Shown piece by piece: positions 1-10,744 of a DNA stretch of 37,860 bases. The number at the start of each line of letters is the position of its first letter. The stretch's first letter is position 1. The stretch is taken from contig NC_045146.1 of assembly GCF_008831285.2 (NCBI RefSeq), positions 20,663,289 to 20,701,148 on the forward strand. Direction: 5' to 3'. Under the pieces are notes generated by a model, which searched no databases, was not told the DNA's origin, and worked only from the letters and a program-made list of their open reading frames with translations. Origin of the DNA: Nymphaea colorata (taxonomy: Eukaryota; Streptophyta; Magnoliopsida; Nymphaeales; Nymphaeaceae). The position numbers and the translations under genes were made by a program.

Positions 1-1240
1 CTTTGATTCTGATCGTATATATATTCTGATGTTCGCTATTATTTCAAATTGTATCCGAATAAGTGCGTAGACTTGTCAAATTTATGAGATCGTTTTTTAA
101 CATGCACATTGTTGGCCGGCACAGGGGGCCTTGTCAGAAGGCCACTTAATTGCCTATACTTCCGGCCACTGGAACGCTGCCAACGAGTACCCTCTGAAAC
201 GACTTCCGGGTCGGCGAGAGCAGTCACAATAACGCACCTGCAGTTTAAGCCCGCCGCTTCCTTAGTATTATAATAAAAAATTGTCTTTCAAGATATGAAT
301 ATCTGATATACGTTGTTTAGTTAAAATTAATTCGGAATCCAAATCTGACAGGATATACATTTAAAGTAAAAAAAGTCAAATCCGGATATGGGTAGAATGT
401 CATTTCTCCGATCTGATTTTCAATCGCATGTTTTTTATTTTTTTTCATATCTAACTTTTTTTTTTTGGAAGCGATTCAATCAAATAAATATGCTGAATCT
501 AATCCATTGAAAATTTTTGCGGCTATCTTTAAGCGAGTCAACTTTTTTAGCTGTAATTTGTCGCAATGAAGGAAGGATGCTACCCTGGCGAAGACGTTTT
601 CCTGGATGTTGCAGCTTTTAAGTCTTTAAATCTGTATAGGTTAGTTCAAAGTAAAAAACTGCTAAAAAATCGGGCGGTGTCATATTCTAGTAACCTGTAG
701 TGGTTCTTTTTCAATATCCTTTCCTTTAATAATAATGTAGATGGAAGCATATGAACATGTTACACTTTTAGCCAGAAATCCAAACGAATCCGCATTCTTT
801 CATGCCTGTTTTAGTTCTTTTGGTAATCCCAATCAAAGCAGGTAGGCGGTCTAGTCAAGCACTTGTTTGAAAATGGCAGATCCTACCCCAAAAAAAAAAA
901 AAAAGAATGGTTTATTGGGACCACTGTTCTACATCATACAAAGCTGACTACTAGTGAGGAGGGCAACGGTATATTGAAGATTTGGGTATTTAACTTTCAT
1001 TTGCCGCTGAGGTCTGCTTTAAGATATGGGTGGGGAGCTATACATTTGTCAATTAAAAAATCGTTAAGTAACACTAATGAGAATTGAATCAAATTAAATT
1101 TGAATGAAACAAATGATTGGAGCTAGCTCCCAACAACTTTTTATTAAGGCTCATGAAAATTGAACTAAACCTACTTATAAAATACTGAAAAATTGTGTCA
1201 TGGGAATCTCGTGCTTTGTTATATATATATATATATATAT
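1..1240. other. Intergenic, no gene seen
   Basis: A/T-rich DNA with no open frame that looks coding. A degenerate block at about 300-440 has repeated ATCTGA, GGATAT and GAATCC-like words, similar in style to blocks near 12150-12440 and 31600-31790, and is probably remains of a dispersed repeat. Homopolymer A and T runs occur at about 458-468 and 889-904. A short (TA)n run lies at about 1220-1240. Confidence 0.5.
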
Positions 1241-1258
1241 TAGGGTTGATTGCTCCCA

Positions 1259-1287
1259 TGCACCCAACTAGTTGAGATGTGGGGTGC
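1259..1287. repeat. Short imperfect palindrome, possible MITE end
   Basis: TGCACCC near 1259 is answered by GGGTGCA near 1281-1287, around the palindromic centre ACTAGT. It sits directly after a TA microsatellite. The structure is too small to assign to a transposon family. Confidence 0.25.
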
Positions 1288-1399
1288 AAGGGATAAAAAG
1301 TCACATCTCTCTAGCCTCTAGGTCCAACTTTTTTTTTTTCCTTCTTTTAAGAGAAAAAATATTAAAAAGGCGATGAATACGTGAACTTTACTGATGTGG

Positions 1400-1750
1400 A
1401 TGACTAGGAATAGCCAATGAATCGGTTCGACTCAAACTTTTTCGATTAAATTCTATTTGAGCTTGATTCGAGTTAAGAAATGATTTGATCTCGAGTTGTT
1501 GGACATGTCTGACTTTGATTAGGCTCGTAGAATAAGAACAAGTAAAACATCGTTCACAACATTGTGACAAGCGAAAAACTAGCCTCAATGGTGAAGGCCG
1601 AAGGGAGGGTAGCAGCTTGGACGCTTTGAATGTGAGCGTCTCAATAAAATACTTTTTTAATAACCAGCTAAGCAGCTTGAGCGGAGCCGGCTCGAGGCAG
1701 GATCGAGCTAATCTCCGCTCGATTGAGGGTCATGCTCGAACCACCCGTGA
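1400..1750. repeat. Degenerate GAGCTCGA-like block
   Basis: Many variants of CGATT, TTCGAGTT, GGCTCGAGG, CGAGCT and GCTCGAT occur on both strands. The same style of low-complexity sequence recurs at about 22080-22490. Such blocks are common relics of dispersed repeats in plant genomes. No open frame or clear ends are visible. Confidence 0.4.
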
Positions 1751-1759
1751 ATCCGTATA

Positions 1760-4700
1760 ATGATTAGTCTCTAGTACTTTTCCCTGCCAAACAAAGCAAT
1801 TGCGGATGCCTCCCTAAAAGAACGGAGATTAGCAAATAATTAGGAGAAGGGTGCTGGGGTTTAGTGGCAGATATATACTGCATCAGTCCCTTGCCGATAA
1901 GGGTTTATTTGTTTTATTTTTTGATAAGTTCAAAGTATATATATTTTAAATTAAAAAGTTAAGGCAGCACGATCGAAGTTAAACCAAAACGGTTTTGATG
2001 ATGAATTAACAATCTGCTGTTTTCTCAAAACCCTATGGAAGCTCTGAACAGCTGCAAGGGCTTAATGACCTTAAACAGGGGAGTAAACTTGGATATTCTC
2101 CCTTAAAAGTTCTTTCTTTTCCTTTGACAAAGGAAAAGGATTGATCTAGCGAGTTTATTAATCGATGGTTGAGCAAGTTGGTTATATTACTCAAATGGAT
2201 TGATTTGATTCTTTCTCGTAAATGATTGCCGAACCGGATGTCTGGCAATCGGCCTTGAGTGAAGCGTAAAAATGGAGCATTGGAAAACAACACGACGATG
2301 TACTGAAAAGGGGAGCAATATTATGTGGGTGTTCGATTATCTCAGAGCAGAGACAAGAACCATAAACAACAAATCCGTCCCAGAAATTTCCCTTGCCAAG
2401 AGGCATATTTCCAATCCATTATCTAATTAACTGCAATGGTTCTCGGAATATGGATTCATTTGTAAGTGACGTTTTCTAGCCCGAAAGCATATCTAACCCT
2501 TCCTACGGATTCGAAGGGAGAGCAAGAAAGTTTTAGAAAAGCTACACCCTTGAAAGATGAATGTCAACTAACCACTATAGCGAAAGACCAACTGCCATAT
2601 CAAGCACTGAGAACAGCTACAAGCTCTTCTGTAACGAGAAAAATTCATTTTGATTGCTCTAAGTCTTTCAGCGAATCTGGCGCGCTACTTACCAGAGCAC
2701 CACCTTTTTTGTTTCTTATGCATTGTTTCGAGTTATCTTGTAATTGTAAGTTTGTAACTGGTCACTCTGATTCAAGAGAAAGGAGTAAAATACGTCGACA
2801 TCTCGCGGAAGTACAATGATCAACTCGCGGAAGCTTGACTATTGCAGTTATGGAAGGATGGAGCACACTGAAAAAGACCATTTTCGTTTAGGCCACAGAA
2901 ATTATGTCATCCATCTCACCAAAATCCAGCTTTACCAAGTGCTGGCTCTGCCTTCTTCGGATCAGCTTCAATCTAAAGAGTCCTCGAGAATCACACTTGC
3001 TGGCCTCGAATAAAGAATCGTAGACCTGTAATCTGAAGTTTCAAAACATCAATTCTTAAGGTTTGTACCTTTTTCCAGCACTGTCCGGGATAAAGTACGG
3101 CTGCCTTTCTGAATTCTGATCACAATTCTATCAGGTTTTGGTAGCTGAGGATCGCCATTGAGGGAATCATCAGGATGAAAGCACTCAATAGTATTCAGGC
3201 AGAAAGAAGGCTACCATTCTGTCAAGTGGCTTGATGTTTCACACTATCGATTGACTCACCCAGAATGGTCGAATGAATCAGTATCTTCTGTCAGGCTGAG
3301 CATTATAGCAACTTATTAGTCATCCGTAACGGAACTATTATATTGCATCGCAAGTGGATCCACGACATCCTTTTTGAAGCGACTCTACAGATGCGACTAA
3401 ACGTTACAATTTCAAAGATCGCCATTTTTTAATAGATTCACAATGTTTTGGATATCCCTAAAGTATGTTATACAAAAAATGAACTAAAGATTAAAAATGA
3501 AAATGTTGTAAACCGAGGGGCAGAGTCAAATGGAGGCCGGAGAGGGCACACAAGTGCCCCTGCCTGGACTTTAAATCCATCGATGTTTTTGAAGGAACCC
3601 CTTGTGCCACTTCTAGAATTTCTAGGAAATATAAGTAGGCCTTCCCTCAATGGTTGATGCTCTGTTCCTGTCGACGGTTGTTCATAATCATTCTATATTG
3701 TAAGCGCCGGATTGCAGTTCTATGGTGCTTACAATTATCTTGGTCCAGTTAAGAGGAACCTTGGAACATTTGATAACTGATCCTTAAGTCAAGGTGTCCA
3801 ACGTTTAGGACGCCATTAACTTCTGGATTTAAAGCTCTTGTTTAGCAGATCTTGGTGAATTGCATATCATGGTCAAGAAATTAAACTGGTGAATTAATGG
3901 TGCGATCCCTTTCTTGCCTACATAATCTGCCCCTTGAAATAGAATCCTCTTCTGGCATACATATTGATCAGAAATCAATGCAGTGGAAGCAGCTGCTAGG
4001 GCCACAGGAACACCTGTTGGCTGCCTGCATAGCATGTTCCGCCTGCTTGTTGGGATGCATAGAATGAGTGGGAAGGACGTTGTAAAAATTAAGGGTCGTC
4101 ACCTTCACCATAAGAAATTTTTTGGCCATCGCATACCAGAGCTAGCCGACTTAATTCCGTGCTAGTTAGCACCTTCTTCCACGTATTGTGATCTAGTTAG
4201 CAGAGCTGACCAAGCACACGTTAAATTTTTCACAGGGATAAAACCTAAGCTGCATCCTTTTAATACTAACTCTGCTGTACGTCGAAGCACATGTACAGTG
4301 GGAGGAGGTTAGAAACTAAGCTGCAGCTGACTTGCTCAAACTCACTTTGAGCGGTCAGAAATAATGGCACACGGGACGCATAGGAAAGAAGTCACTTAAA
4401 CAATTCGCGCAGTATCATTGCTATACTCGGGCTGAATGTCATCCAGTTGGTACTTTGGGCTAACTGTAGGCAATTTGGTTGCACACTGACGCTTTTAGGC
4501 GATGGAATCGTCCTCCTTTTCGTTTCTTTACCAGAATGTCTGTAATTAGTGTACTCAAACCATCTACTGGAAACCATTTGTTTTCCGAAACTGGTTATGT
4601 GCACACGGGGCTGTTAGGATGACTTGCTGCTATCCTTTTCTCAAAATTACGATCCATATGTTCTGTCTCTTCTTTGAAGTGTACTAGATGACCTTCTCCA

Positions 4701-5100
4701 TAATGATACTGTTTTTTAGCGATTCTATTTGAGAAGTTCACCGGCTATGCGTTAATGTGCCTCTCTTTTCATATGCTATATAGATGTATATTTTTCTTCT
4801 TTACAGCCTCACACGGTTAAGCGCATATGAGCTGGATTTTAGCTTCTGTTTGGGCAACTTTTAGAAATTTGACATGGTAGGTGGGGCACTACATTGATGC
4901 TTATGAACTTGTGAATTTATAACATCATACGTGATCATCAGTAAATGATGTTCTCCTGTTGTAAGATAACATAATTGCCCCATTTCTTATCAAGTGTATC
5001 TCACAACGATTTCATAGTGTCTGACCACGCACAGACCCTATACTGGTAAAGGTTAGTTATTACTTCATGCATGAAATTTTAGAGAAAATTCTCTGACAGC
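1760..5100. other. Long intergenic stretch, no confident gene
   Basis: No frame here has a plausible coding structure. The longest (about 2466-2819, plus) opens only on a GTG and matches nothing recognised. The part from about 2450 to 3400 is less A/T-rich than its surroundings and reads unlike the rest of the window, so inserted organellar DNA is possible but unproven. At about 3515-3575 a G/C-rich passage (GGGGCAGAGTCAAATGGAGG, then GTGCCCCTGCCTGG) resembles a common plant repeat style. A 12-base-pair hairpin lies at 3697-3735. Confidence 0.4.
3697..3735. repeat. Inverted repeat, 12-bp stem
   Basis: ATTGTAAGCGCC at 3697-3708 pairs with GGTGCTTACAAT at 3724-3735 across a 15-base loop. The only mismatch becomes a G-U pair in RNA. 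There is no adjacent gene and no T-run typical of a terminator. Function unknown. Confidence 0.5.
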
Positions 5101-5273
5101 AATGCTTTTGCATTCATTCTAAAGCCAGTAATAATTTTTTTTTATGGCGGACCATGCCACTGAAATAAGGATCTAAAATACGGAGAAAGAGGAAGGCAGA
5201 TCTACGCGTTTCTTACTGTATCATCAATTTGGAAGCTGACACTTTTTCCTCCGAAGAAACATTAATTTGGAAG

Positions 5274-5597
5274 CTAATTATCAGCACTAGTACTAATAGT
5301 CCCCTCTGGAATTGTTTCCAGCACAGGCCTCCAACCTTTAAAACTGGTGTTTACTGCAGGATCACATCTCAATGCGCTAGCAGGAAGACGAGAGAGAATG
5401 TCTTCTAGTGAAACCTTATTCTTCAACACCGCACGTAGCTCTTTCTTTGTCATAACCACCTTCAGAAGACTTTGCTTTCTGTACTCGAGAATCTTTCCAT
5501 CCATCTTCACCACCCTCAGGTTGTTCCTTTCACCGCCATCTTCTTCACCATGGACAGTGGCTCCTTGACGCCGGGAGAGAACTATGCAATTGCCCAT
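5274..5597 (-). CDS. Gene A: small DUF4228/PADRE-like protein with MGNC start
   Basis: A 107-residue protein from an uninterrupted ATG-to-TAG frame. Residues 1-4 are MGNC: Gly2 is a typical N-myristoylation site and Cys4 a likely palmitoylation site, so the protein is predicted to sit on a membrane face. Residues about 27-40 (LRVVKMDGKILEYR) resemble the core of plant DUF4228 (PADRE) proteins. A basic helix-like stretch V-M-T-K-K-E-L-R-A-V-L-K-N-K follows, then S-L-E-D-I-L-S-R-L, and the tail has W-R-P-V-L-E-T-I-P-E. These features match short plant MGNC proteins often linked to stress and immunity, a link taken from family knowledge and not from this sequence. It faces opposite to paralogues B-F and is the least eroded member. 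The start fits because the lipidation signal begins at this Met. Function at molecular level is unknown. Confidence 0.85.
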   Translation of the reverse strand: MGNCIVLSRRQGATVHGEEDGGERNNLRVVKMDGKILEYRKQSLLKVVMTKKELRAVLKNKVSLEDILSRLPASALRCDPAVNTSFKGWRPVLETIPEGTISTSADN

Positions 5598-5732
5598 GTT
5601 TCGGCGGCTCCAAAGAGACTGTTACAGTGGGAGGAGGGGCGATCTGTTCCTCCTGTCTAATGGGGAGGACGGTTGATGGCAGCAAAGCCAGAGCAACCCC
5701 GCCCGCGTAGGAACACCAAATGCTCATGCTCA

Positions 5733-5741
5733 TCTATATAA
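5733..5741 (-). promoter_or_regulatory. Probable TATA box of gene A
   Basis: The minus strand reads TTATATAGA here, about 140 bases upstream of the gene A ATG. This gives a plausible leader of about 100 bases. No other TATA-like word is closer. Confidence 0.45.
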
Positions 5742-5917
5742 GTTGCGCGGAAATATTTCAAAATCGTACTGGCTGAACATGGAAAGGCATCAAATCTGGA
5801 GTGGTTAATAATGGAAGGTGGCCATGCCTGCTTCTTTCAATCTTTCAGTTGCTAGTGGGAGTTGATTCCACGGAAGGTGTTCATCTTTTGGTTGGGATGT
5901 TCAGAAGGACTCAGGCG

Positions 5918-5926
5918 TGACGTCAA
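5918..5926 (-). promoter_or_regulatory. TGACGTCA palindrome plus TTGAC core upstream of gene A
   Basis: TGACGTCA is a perfect 8-base palindrome of the kind bound by plant bZIP (TGA-type) factors. On the minus strand it is overlapped by TTGAC, the WRKY core (W-box). It lies about 180 bases upstream of the candidate TATA box. Its role is inferred from known factor preferences only. Confidence 0.35.
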
Positions 5927-5939
5927 CCACGTTAAAATT

Positions 5940-7820
5940 TGGCAGCTTTTCTTTGAATCTTTGTTTTCCTTCCCTTGTAAATGCAAGCGTAATGGGTTAG
6001 GTTGTGCTTTTCATTGGGCCACCCCCAACCTCTCGCTTTAAACTCAAAGTTGTTGCTGTAGACTGTAGTTAGCAGGACTTGTAAATATTCTTGAGAATGC
6101 CAGCAGCTTTGTGGACGCGTGTAATCGCCTTCTACAATTTTGCACGTTCAGTACAGAAGTCACTGACCTTTTGATTTCTGCAGGAGGTGGATTGCAGCAA
6201 GGAGATGGTTGAAGTTGGAAACGACTGTTGTTCAAATATGAAATGTAGGAAATGTTCTTAACTATTAGTTACACATTAATGTGAAAAATCACTCTTTACC
6301 AAGAAAATATACTTTTCTTCGGGAAGGTTCCCATACATGTAAATCCTCTCTTCTACTGTATGCGGCACTCTGTTCTCTTCGCAGTTACATAGGTTCACGC
6401 ACAGTCCCTTCTGTTTTTATTTCGTAAGTTATGGATGACGGTAACTGTGTAGACAAATGCGTGGTTTTTGCTTGATCATGTGACCCGAGTTCTTACATCT
6501 TCGATCCCCAACAATAATTTTTCCTCCCTTTTGGAAAAGTTTTCAAACAGCAACAAACACATCCTTGCAATGTATTAGTTTCTATGGTAAGAGATACTGG
6601 AATCTCTGTAATTGCAGCAGCTGTAAATGTCAATAATATTTCTTTGGGACTCAGTGCTTACAAATGAGTACGCTTGAGTGGCACTCTCACAATTGTCTTT
6701 ACGGTACCTTCAACTATATAGAATTCCATTACGAAATCATGATCGAAATAAGAATCTTTTGCTTTCTTGTACGACCAAACAACAAGCCACAGCTTCCTTT
6801 TAAAGGGCATCATGCTCTTTCTTTCCTTGTTCAACTAATCTGCTTCATTTTAATTATTCTTGTTACCCCAAGGCATGTGTTGGCTCATTGATTAGGTGCA
6901 CTTCAACTACTGCAGCTTCTTGTTCGATATGTACCTTTCTGTTTATCAATTATACTGAGAATGCATTAGATGCCTTTGTTTGAATGTGAAGTAAATGCAT
7001 ACAAACCATGTCCAGGTCCATTGACGCACCATATCGAGAGCACTTGAGGTTTGGAGCAGGGTGTGTCCAAACCCCATCAGGATTTATCTGTATAAAATAC
7101 TTCGAAATCGTAAACTGCTCCAGAGTAAGTGAGTGGGTTGAGTCTTTCATTTTTGGCCTCTGTAACCCAAAAAAAAAAAGGTTTATAGCAACAAAGTAAT
7201 TGGTAACATAGAGGTTTCTTGGCTGATGCATTACATCTGTTTTTGCAAATGACACAGTTTCATTTTTTTTATTTGTAAATGTAATCTAACCTAGGATTAA
7301 TTTTCCTTTTTCTTCTTAGTCATTATAATTGAGTTTTGGTGCAATCTTAGTGGGGGGAGAGAGAGAGAGGACTAACTGAATCTCCCCAGTATCCAAACAT
7401 GATTTACCCTAATTAACGCTAAAAGAGTAATTGCGTTATCCAAATTTAAGATTGAAACTGTAATTGCATTTACAGTTAATATTCTTCCTATTAAAAGAAA
7501 GTGCATCTTTGTTATATTGTGCTTGATTACCAGGGCTCGTAAGAAAAAAAATTTAAGTATGAGCTTGTGTTTGTAGTGTGGTCATGTTAAGAGTTCATTT
7601 AAAGGAAAAAAAAAAAAGGGCCCAATATTTAGGCAAATCACATAGTCCTGCTCAACCTTTAAAGCGTTATACTTCTCAAAGAAATTTACCAAAGAACCAC
7701 CGTTGAAAGCATAAAAAAATTTATATAAAATGGTACAAATGTTTTTCAATGTTGAGGGGCGTAACATAGGTGGTTGGACAGGTGAATTATAATATCAATA
7801 CTGGGTTGAAGCAAAATCCC
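5940..7820. other. Intergenic, no gene seen
   Basis: A/T-rich spacer between gene A and the LINE. Short frames in it lack coding features. It holds an A-run at about 7169-7179, a short GA tract at about 7358-7370 and an A-run at about 7602-7618. No tRNA, hairpin or repeat family was recognised. Confidence 0.5.
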
Positions 7821-7835
7821 GATTTACAAGACTTG

Positions 7836-7912
7836 TTTTTTTTTAAAAAAAATAAAACACTTGATTTTCTGCAGATTTTTTTTATTTAAACCTGACGTTT
7901 GCTCCCTCTTCC
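7836..7912 (-). other. A-rich 3' tail of the LINE
   Basis: On the plus strand this is a T-run (from about 7836), an A-rich interval and a second T-run (about 7877-7884). On the element's own strand it is an interrupted A-rich tail following the 3' untranslated region. Interruptions are usual in an aged LINE tail. Confidence 0.55.
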
Positions 7913-7968
7913 AAATTTTTATCATGTCATCCAAACAACTAACATGGGTTTTCCGGACAAAGGCTGCT

Positions 7969-7985
7969 TGGGGGATAGGCCCCCA
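7969..7985 (-). other. Small stem-loop in LINE 3' UTR
   Basis: The minus strand reads TGGGGG, a five-base loop CCTAT, then CCCCCA: a perfect G/C-rich six-base-pair stem about 60 bases before the A-rich tail. Some LINE reverse transcriptases recognise a 3' stem-loop in their RNA. Whether this one was such a signal is inference. Confidence 0.4.
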
Positions 7986-8045
7986 TCCATTTATTTCAAC
8001 AAAATGGAGAGATATTTACAGCAAAAAAATGGGTCCTCATGGACC

Positions 8046-10628
8046 TCAGCTCCTGACAGAACTATCTTTTAACGGATCCCACGTGTTGATGGTGGGAGTC
8101 CATTTGGTGAACAATCCATTATCCGGAACTAAGAACAAAAGGTTGGTAGCTTCAGCAAGCGGCCATCTCTTGCAAAAAACAGCCCTGCTGAAAAGATTAG
8201 TGGTGAACAGAGGATTGGTCCCCCTAAGGGAACTGCAGTCCATGAGAACCTCAGTCTCCCACCAGACCGAATTATTTGGAAACCAACAGGCCAGGCCATG
8301 TTTGAACCGGCCTGCGGCGTCTCTAATTAGGCCTGCTACTCCTTTCCTACCTGCTTTTAAGTAGGACGTAATGCTTATTTCCACCCAGGTATCTCCACGA
8401 TTTATACCATTGCTCCACAGGATGCCTGTGCGCAACCAATTGTGAACTTTAACTTGCTGAGACTCCTTCCACTGGTAGGACCACCAGTGCTCACTGCAAT
8501 GCGACCAAAACTGATTAGCCATTTTCCTTAACGGGATATCCCATTTGTGCTTGAATTGGTTACGCGTATTCCAAATGAACCATATCGCAATGTGGAAACT
8601 GTCTTTCCAGCATTTGTCGAGAGATTTGTCTTTGAAGCCTTTTAAATGCCATCTGTTGAGGCCATTCTTGATGTTAGGGGAGCTCCCATGCCATGAGGCA
8701 GTCCTACCAAACTTTTCATAGATGATGGCCCAAATGAGTTTGGCTCCCTTACAGTCGAAGAAGAGGTGTTGGATGTCTTCGTTGGCATGCTTGCATACAT
8801 AACATCGAGAAAGATGCCGACCTTTACTTTTCAGTAGCTCATCCAACGGAAGCCGACCAGCACTACCTAAATAGACCACCCAAACTGCCCTTGGTAGCCG
8901 TCTCCCTTTCCAGACTAGCATATTGTCGTGCAGCTCATTCCCTTTCTTTCGAGTCCTCTGCCAAATCTCATACCGACTGATGACGCTATTTCCAGCATTC
9001 TTCCATGCCAGAACGTCCGCCTGCTCTGCCTGAACCCTCGGCCAAGAGACTTGAACGTTGAGGCTGTCGAGGAAGGCCCTTATGTGCTCTCCGTTCACCT
9101 CGAGGGTCTCCTTAATCGAGCAGGAGATGCAATCTTGGACAAGATGGAGGTGGGATGGCGGGATCTTGTCGATCAAGCGTTCGCTGCCCCAAGAGTCTGT
9201 CCAAAACTTAACCATATTTCCATTACCCACTTTCCAAACGACTTGCTCTTTAATCCTGCTCCAGGCCTTTAACGCCGTAAGCCATGCTTTGGACACCCTC
9301 TTGCCTTTCGAGTTACAGTCAAGAAGTCCCTTCCGCTCACAATAGCGGCCTTTAACGAGTGACGCCCATGGGGATGCCTGTACTGACACTCGAAAGACTA
9401 AATAGGCCATGTTGGCTAAGTTAGTTTCCCGAAGGTCCCTAAGGCCAACTCCTCCCTCTGCTTTTGGAAGACAGAGGGTGGACCAGTTGATACGATGGGA
9501 ACTTTTACTGTCTGCCTTGTCGCCCCAAAGAAACTCAGCCGCCATCTGGTTCAGTTTTTTACAGGTGGTCGCCGGGAGTTTAACAGCTAAACTCCAATAG
9601 CCCGGCACTAACGAGAAAACATGCTTGATTAAACTCAACCGGCCGGGCTGCCTGCATTGAACCTCTGTCATGTTTCCAGTCTGAAGGGGAATGCCAAGAT
9701 ATGTTGTGGGGATCTGGCCTATACGCCAACCTAGTTGGTGTTCTACTTGTTCAAGCGCCTGGCCAGCCATGTTGAATGGTAGGACTGTGGATTTTCCAGG
9801 ATTCATAACCATGCCGGAGCCAGAAAGGAACTCGTCCAGGCATACTTTCAGGTGGCGGAAGTTGTGAAGCTTCCGATCAATGAAGAAGATAATGTCATCA
9901 TCATAGAATGTTGACGAAGGAGCGAAGGAACCTGCCCCCATCGTGGGGATTTTAAGTTGCTTACTGATAATGTTCGCCTGGATGCTACGGGTGAGCATTT
10001 CCATAACAGATATAAAGAGGTACGGGGAAAGAGGGTCCCCCTGCCTGAGCCCTCGCTTGTGCTCAAACCAGGTCCCTACTTTGCTGTTGATAAGAAGAGC
10101 TGATTTGACAGTGGTGACAACAGTCATGACTTTGTGAATCCAAAGGTCATGGAACCCAAGATGTCGAAGGGCAGCCTTCAGGAAGTCCCAGTTAACTCTG
10201 TCATAAGCCTTGCTTAAGTCAATCTTCACGCAGGCCGATTTCTTCTTGCTATTTTTGAAAATATGAACTATTTCTTGACTGAGGAGGAAGCTCTCTTGGA
10301 TACTTCTTCCTGGCAAGAAGGCACATTGGTTTTTGGATATTATCCTGGACAGAATCGGACGCATACACAAGACCATGATTCTAGTGATGAATTTTAGAAT
10401 ACTATTGCACAGCGAAATGGGCCGGAATTTGTCCACTTGCGTGGCGCCACGCTCCTTCGACAGAAGGATAATATGGGTCTTATTGATAGATTTGACTAGT
10501 CTTCCGGACTGGAAGAAGCCACGTATAGCCCCTGCCACCGCCTCATGAACAGTTGACCAATTACTTTGGAAAAAACTGTTGCCAAATCCGTCAGGGCCAG
10601 GCGCAGAATCCTTATCAGCCTTCATCAC
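8046..10628 (-). pseudogene. LINE ORF2, reverse transcriptase to C-terminus (broken)
   Basis: An 860-residue open stretch. Reverse transcriptase blocks are visible in order: A-P-G-P-D-G at residues 9-14, F-R-P-I-S-L at 68-73, the first catalytic Asp in K-I-D-L-S-K-A-Y-D-R-V at 135-145, R-G-L-R-Q-G-D-P-L-S-P at 192-202, and the catalytic pair in F-Y-D-D at 241-244, where plant L1s usually have F-A-D-D. Y-L-G-I-P-L at 310-315 runs too soon into G-R-L-S-L-I-K at 329-335, suggesting 25-30 residues were lost. Further on a zinc-binding-like C-Y-V-C then H-L-F-F-D-C segment matches the zf-RVT type. The last part has G-L-I-R-D-A-A-G, typical of RNase H in these elements, but the rest of that domain is unrecognisable. 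The first residue shown is not a true start: homology continues upstream in this frame to about 10790. Confidence 0.9.
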
Positions 10629-10744
10629 TGCCCACCTGATTTCTGCGGCAGTAGGAGATTTCAGAAGTTCTGCATTCTCCTCCGATGTGACTTTAGGGCC
10701 CGGAGCAAGAGATTGTGGGAGGCAGCCATCACCGAGGGAAGTCC

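Noticed and set aside
2466-2819. 117-codon open frame
   Set aside because: It opens on GTG, has no recognisable domain or signal, and nothing suggests splicing to neighbours.
7861-8364. 167-codon plus-strand frame
   Set aside because: It lies antisense to the LINE 3' part, and its translation has no family features; it is a shadow of the minus-strand element.
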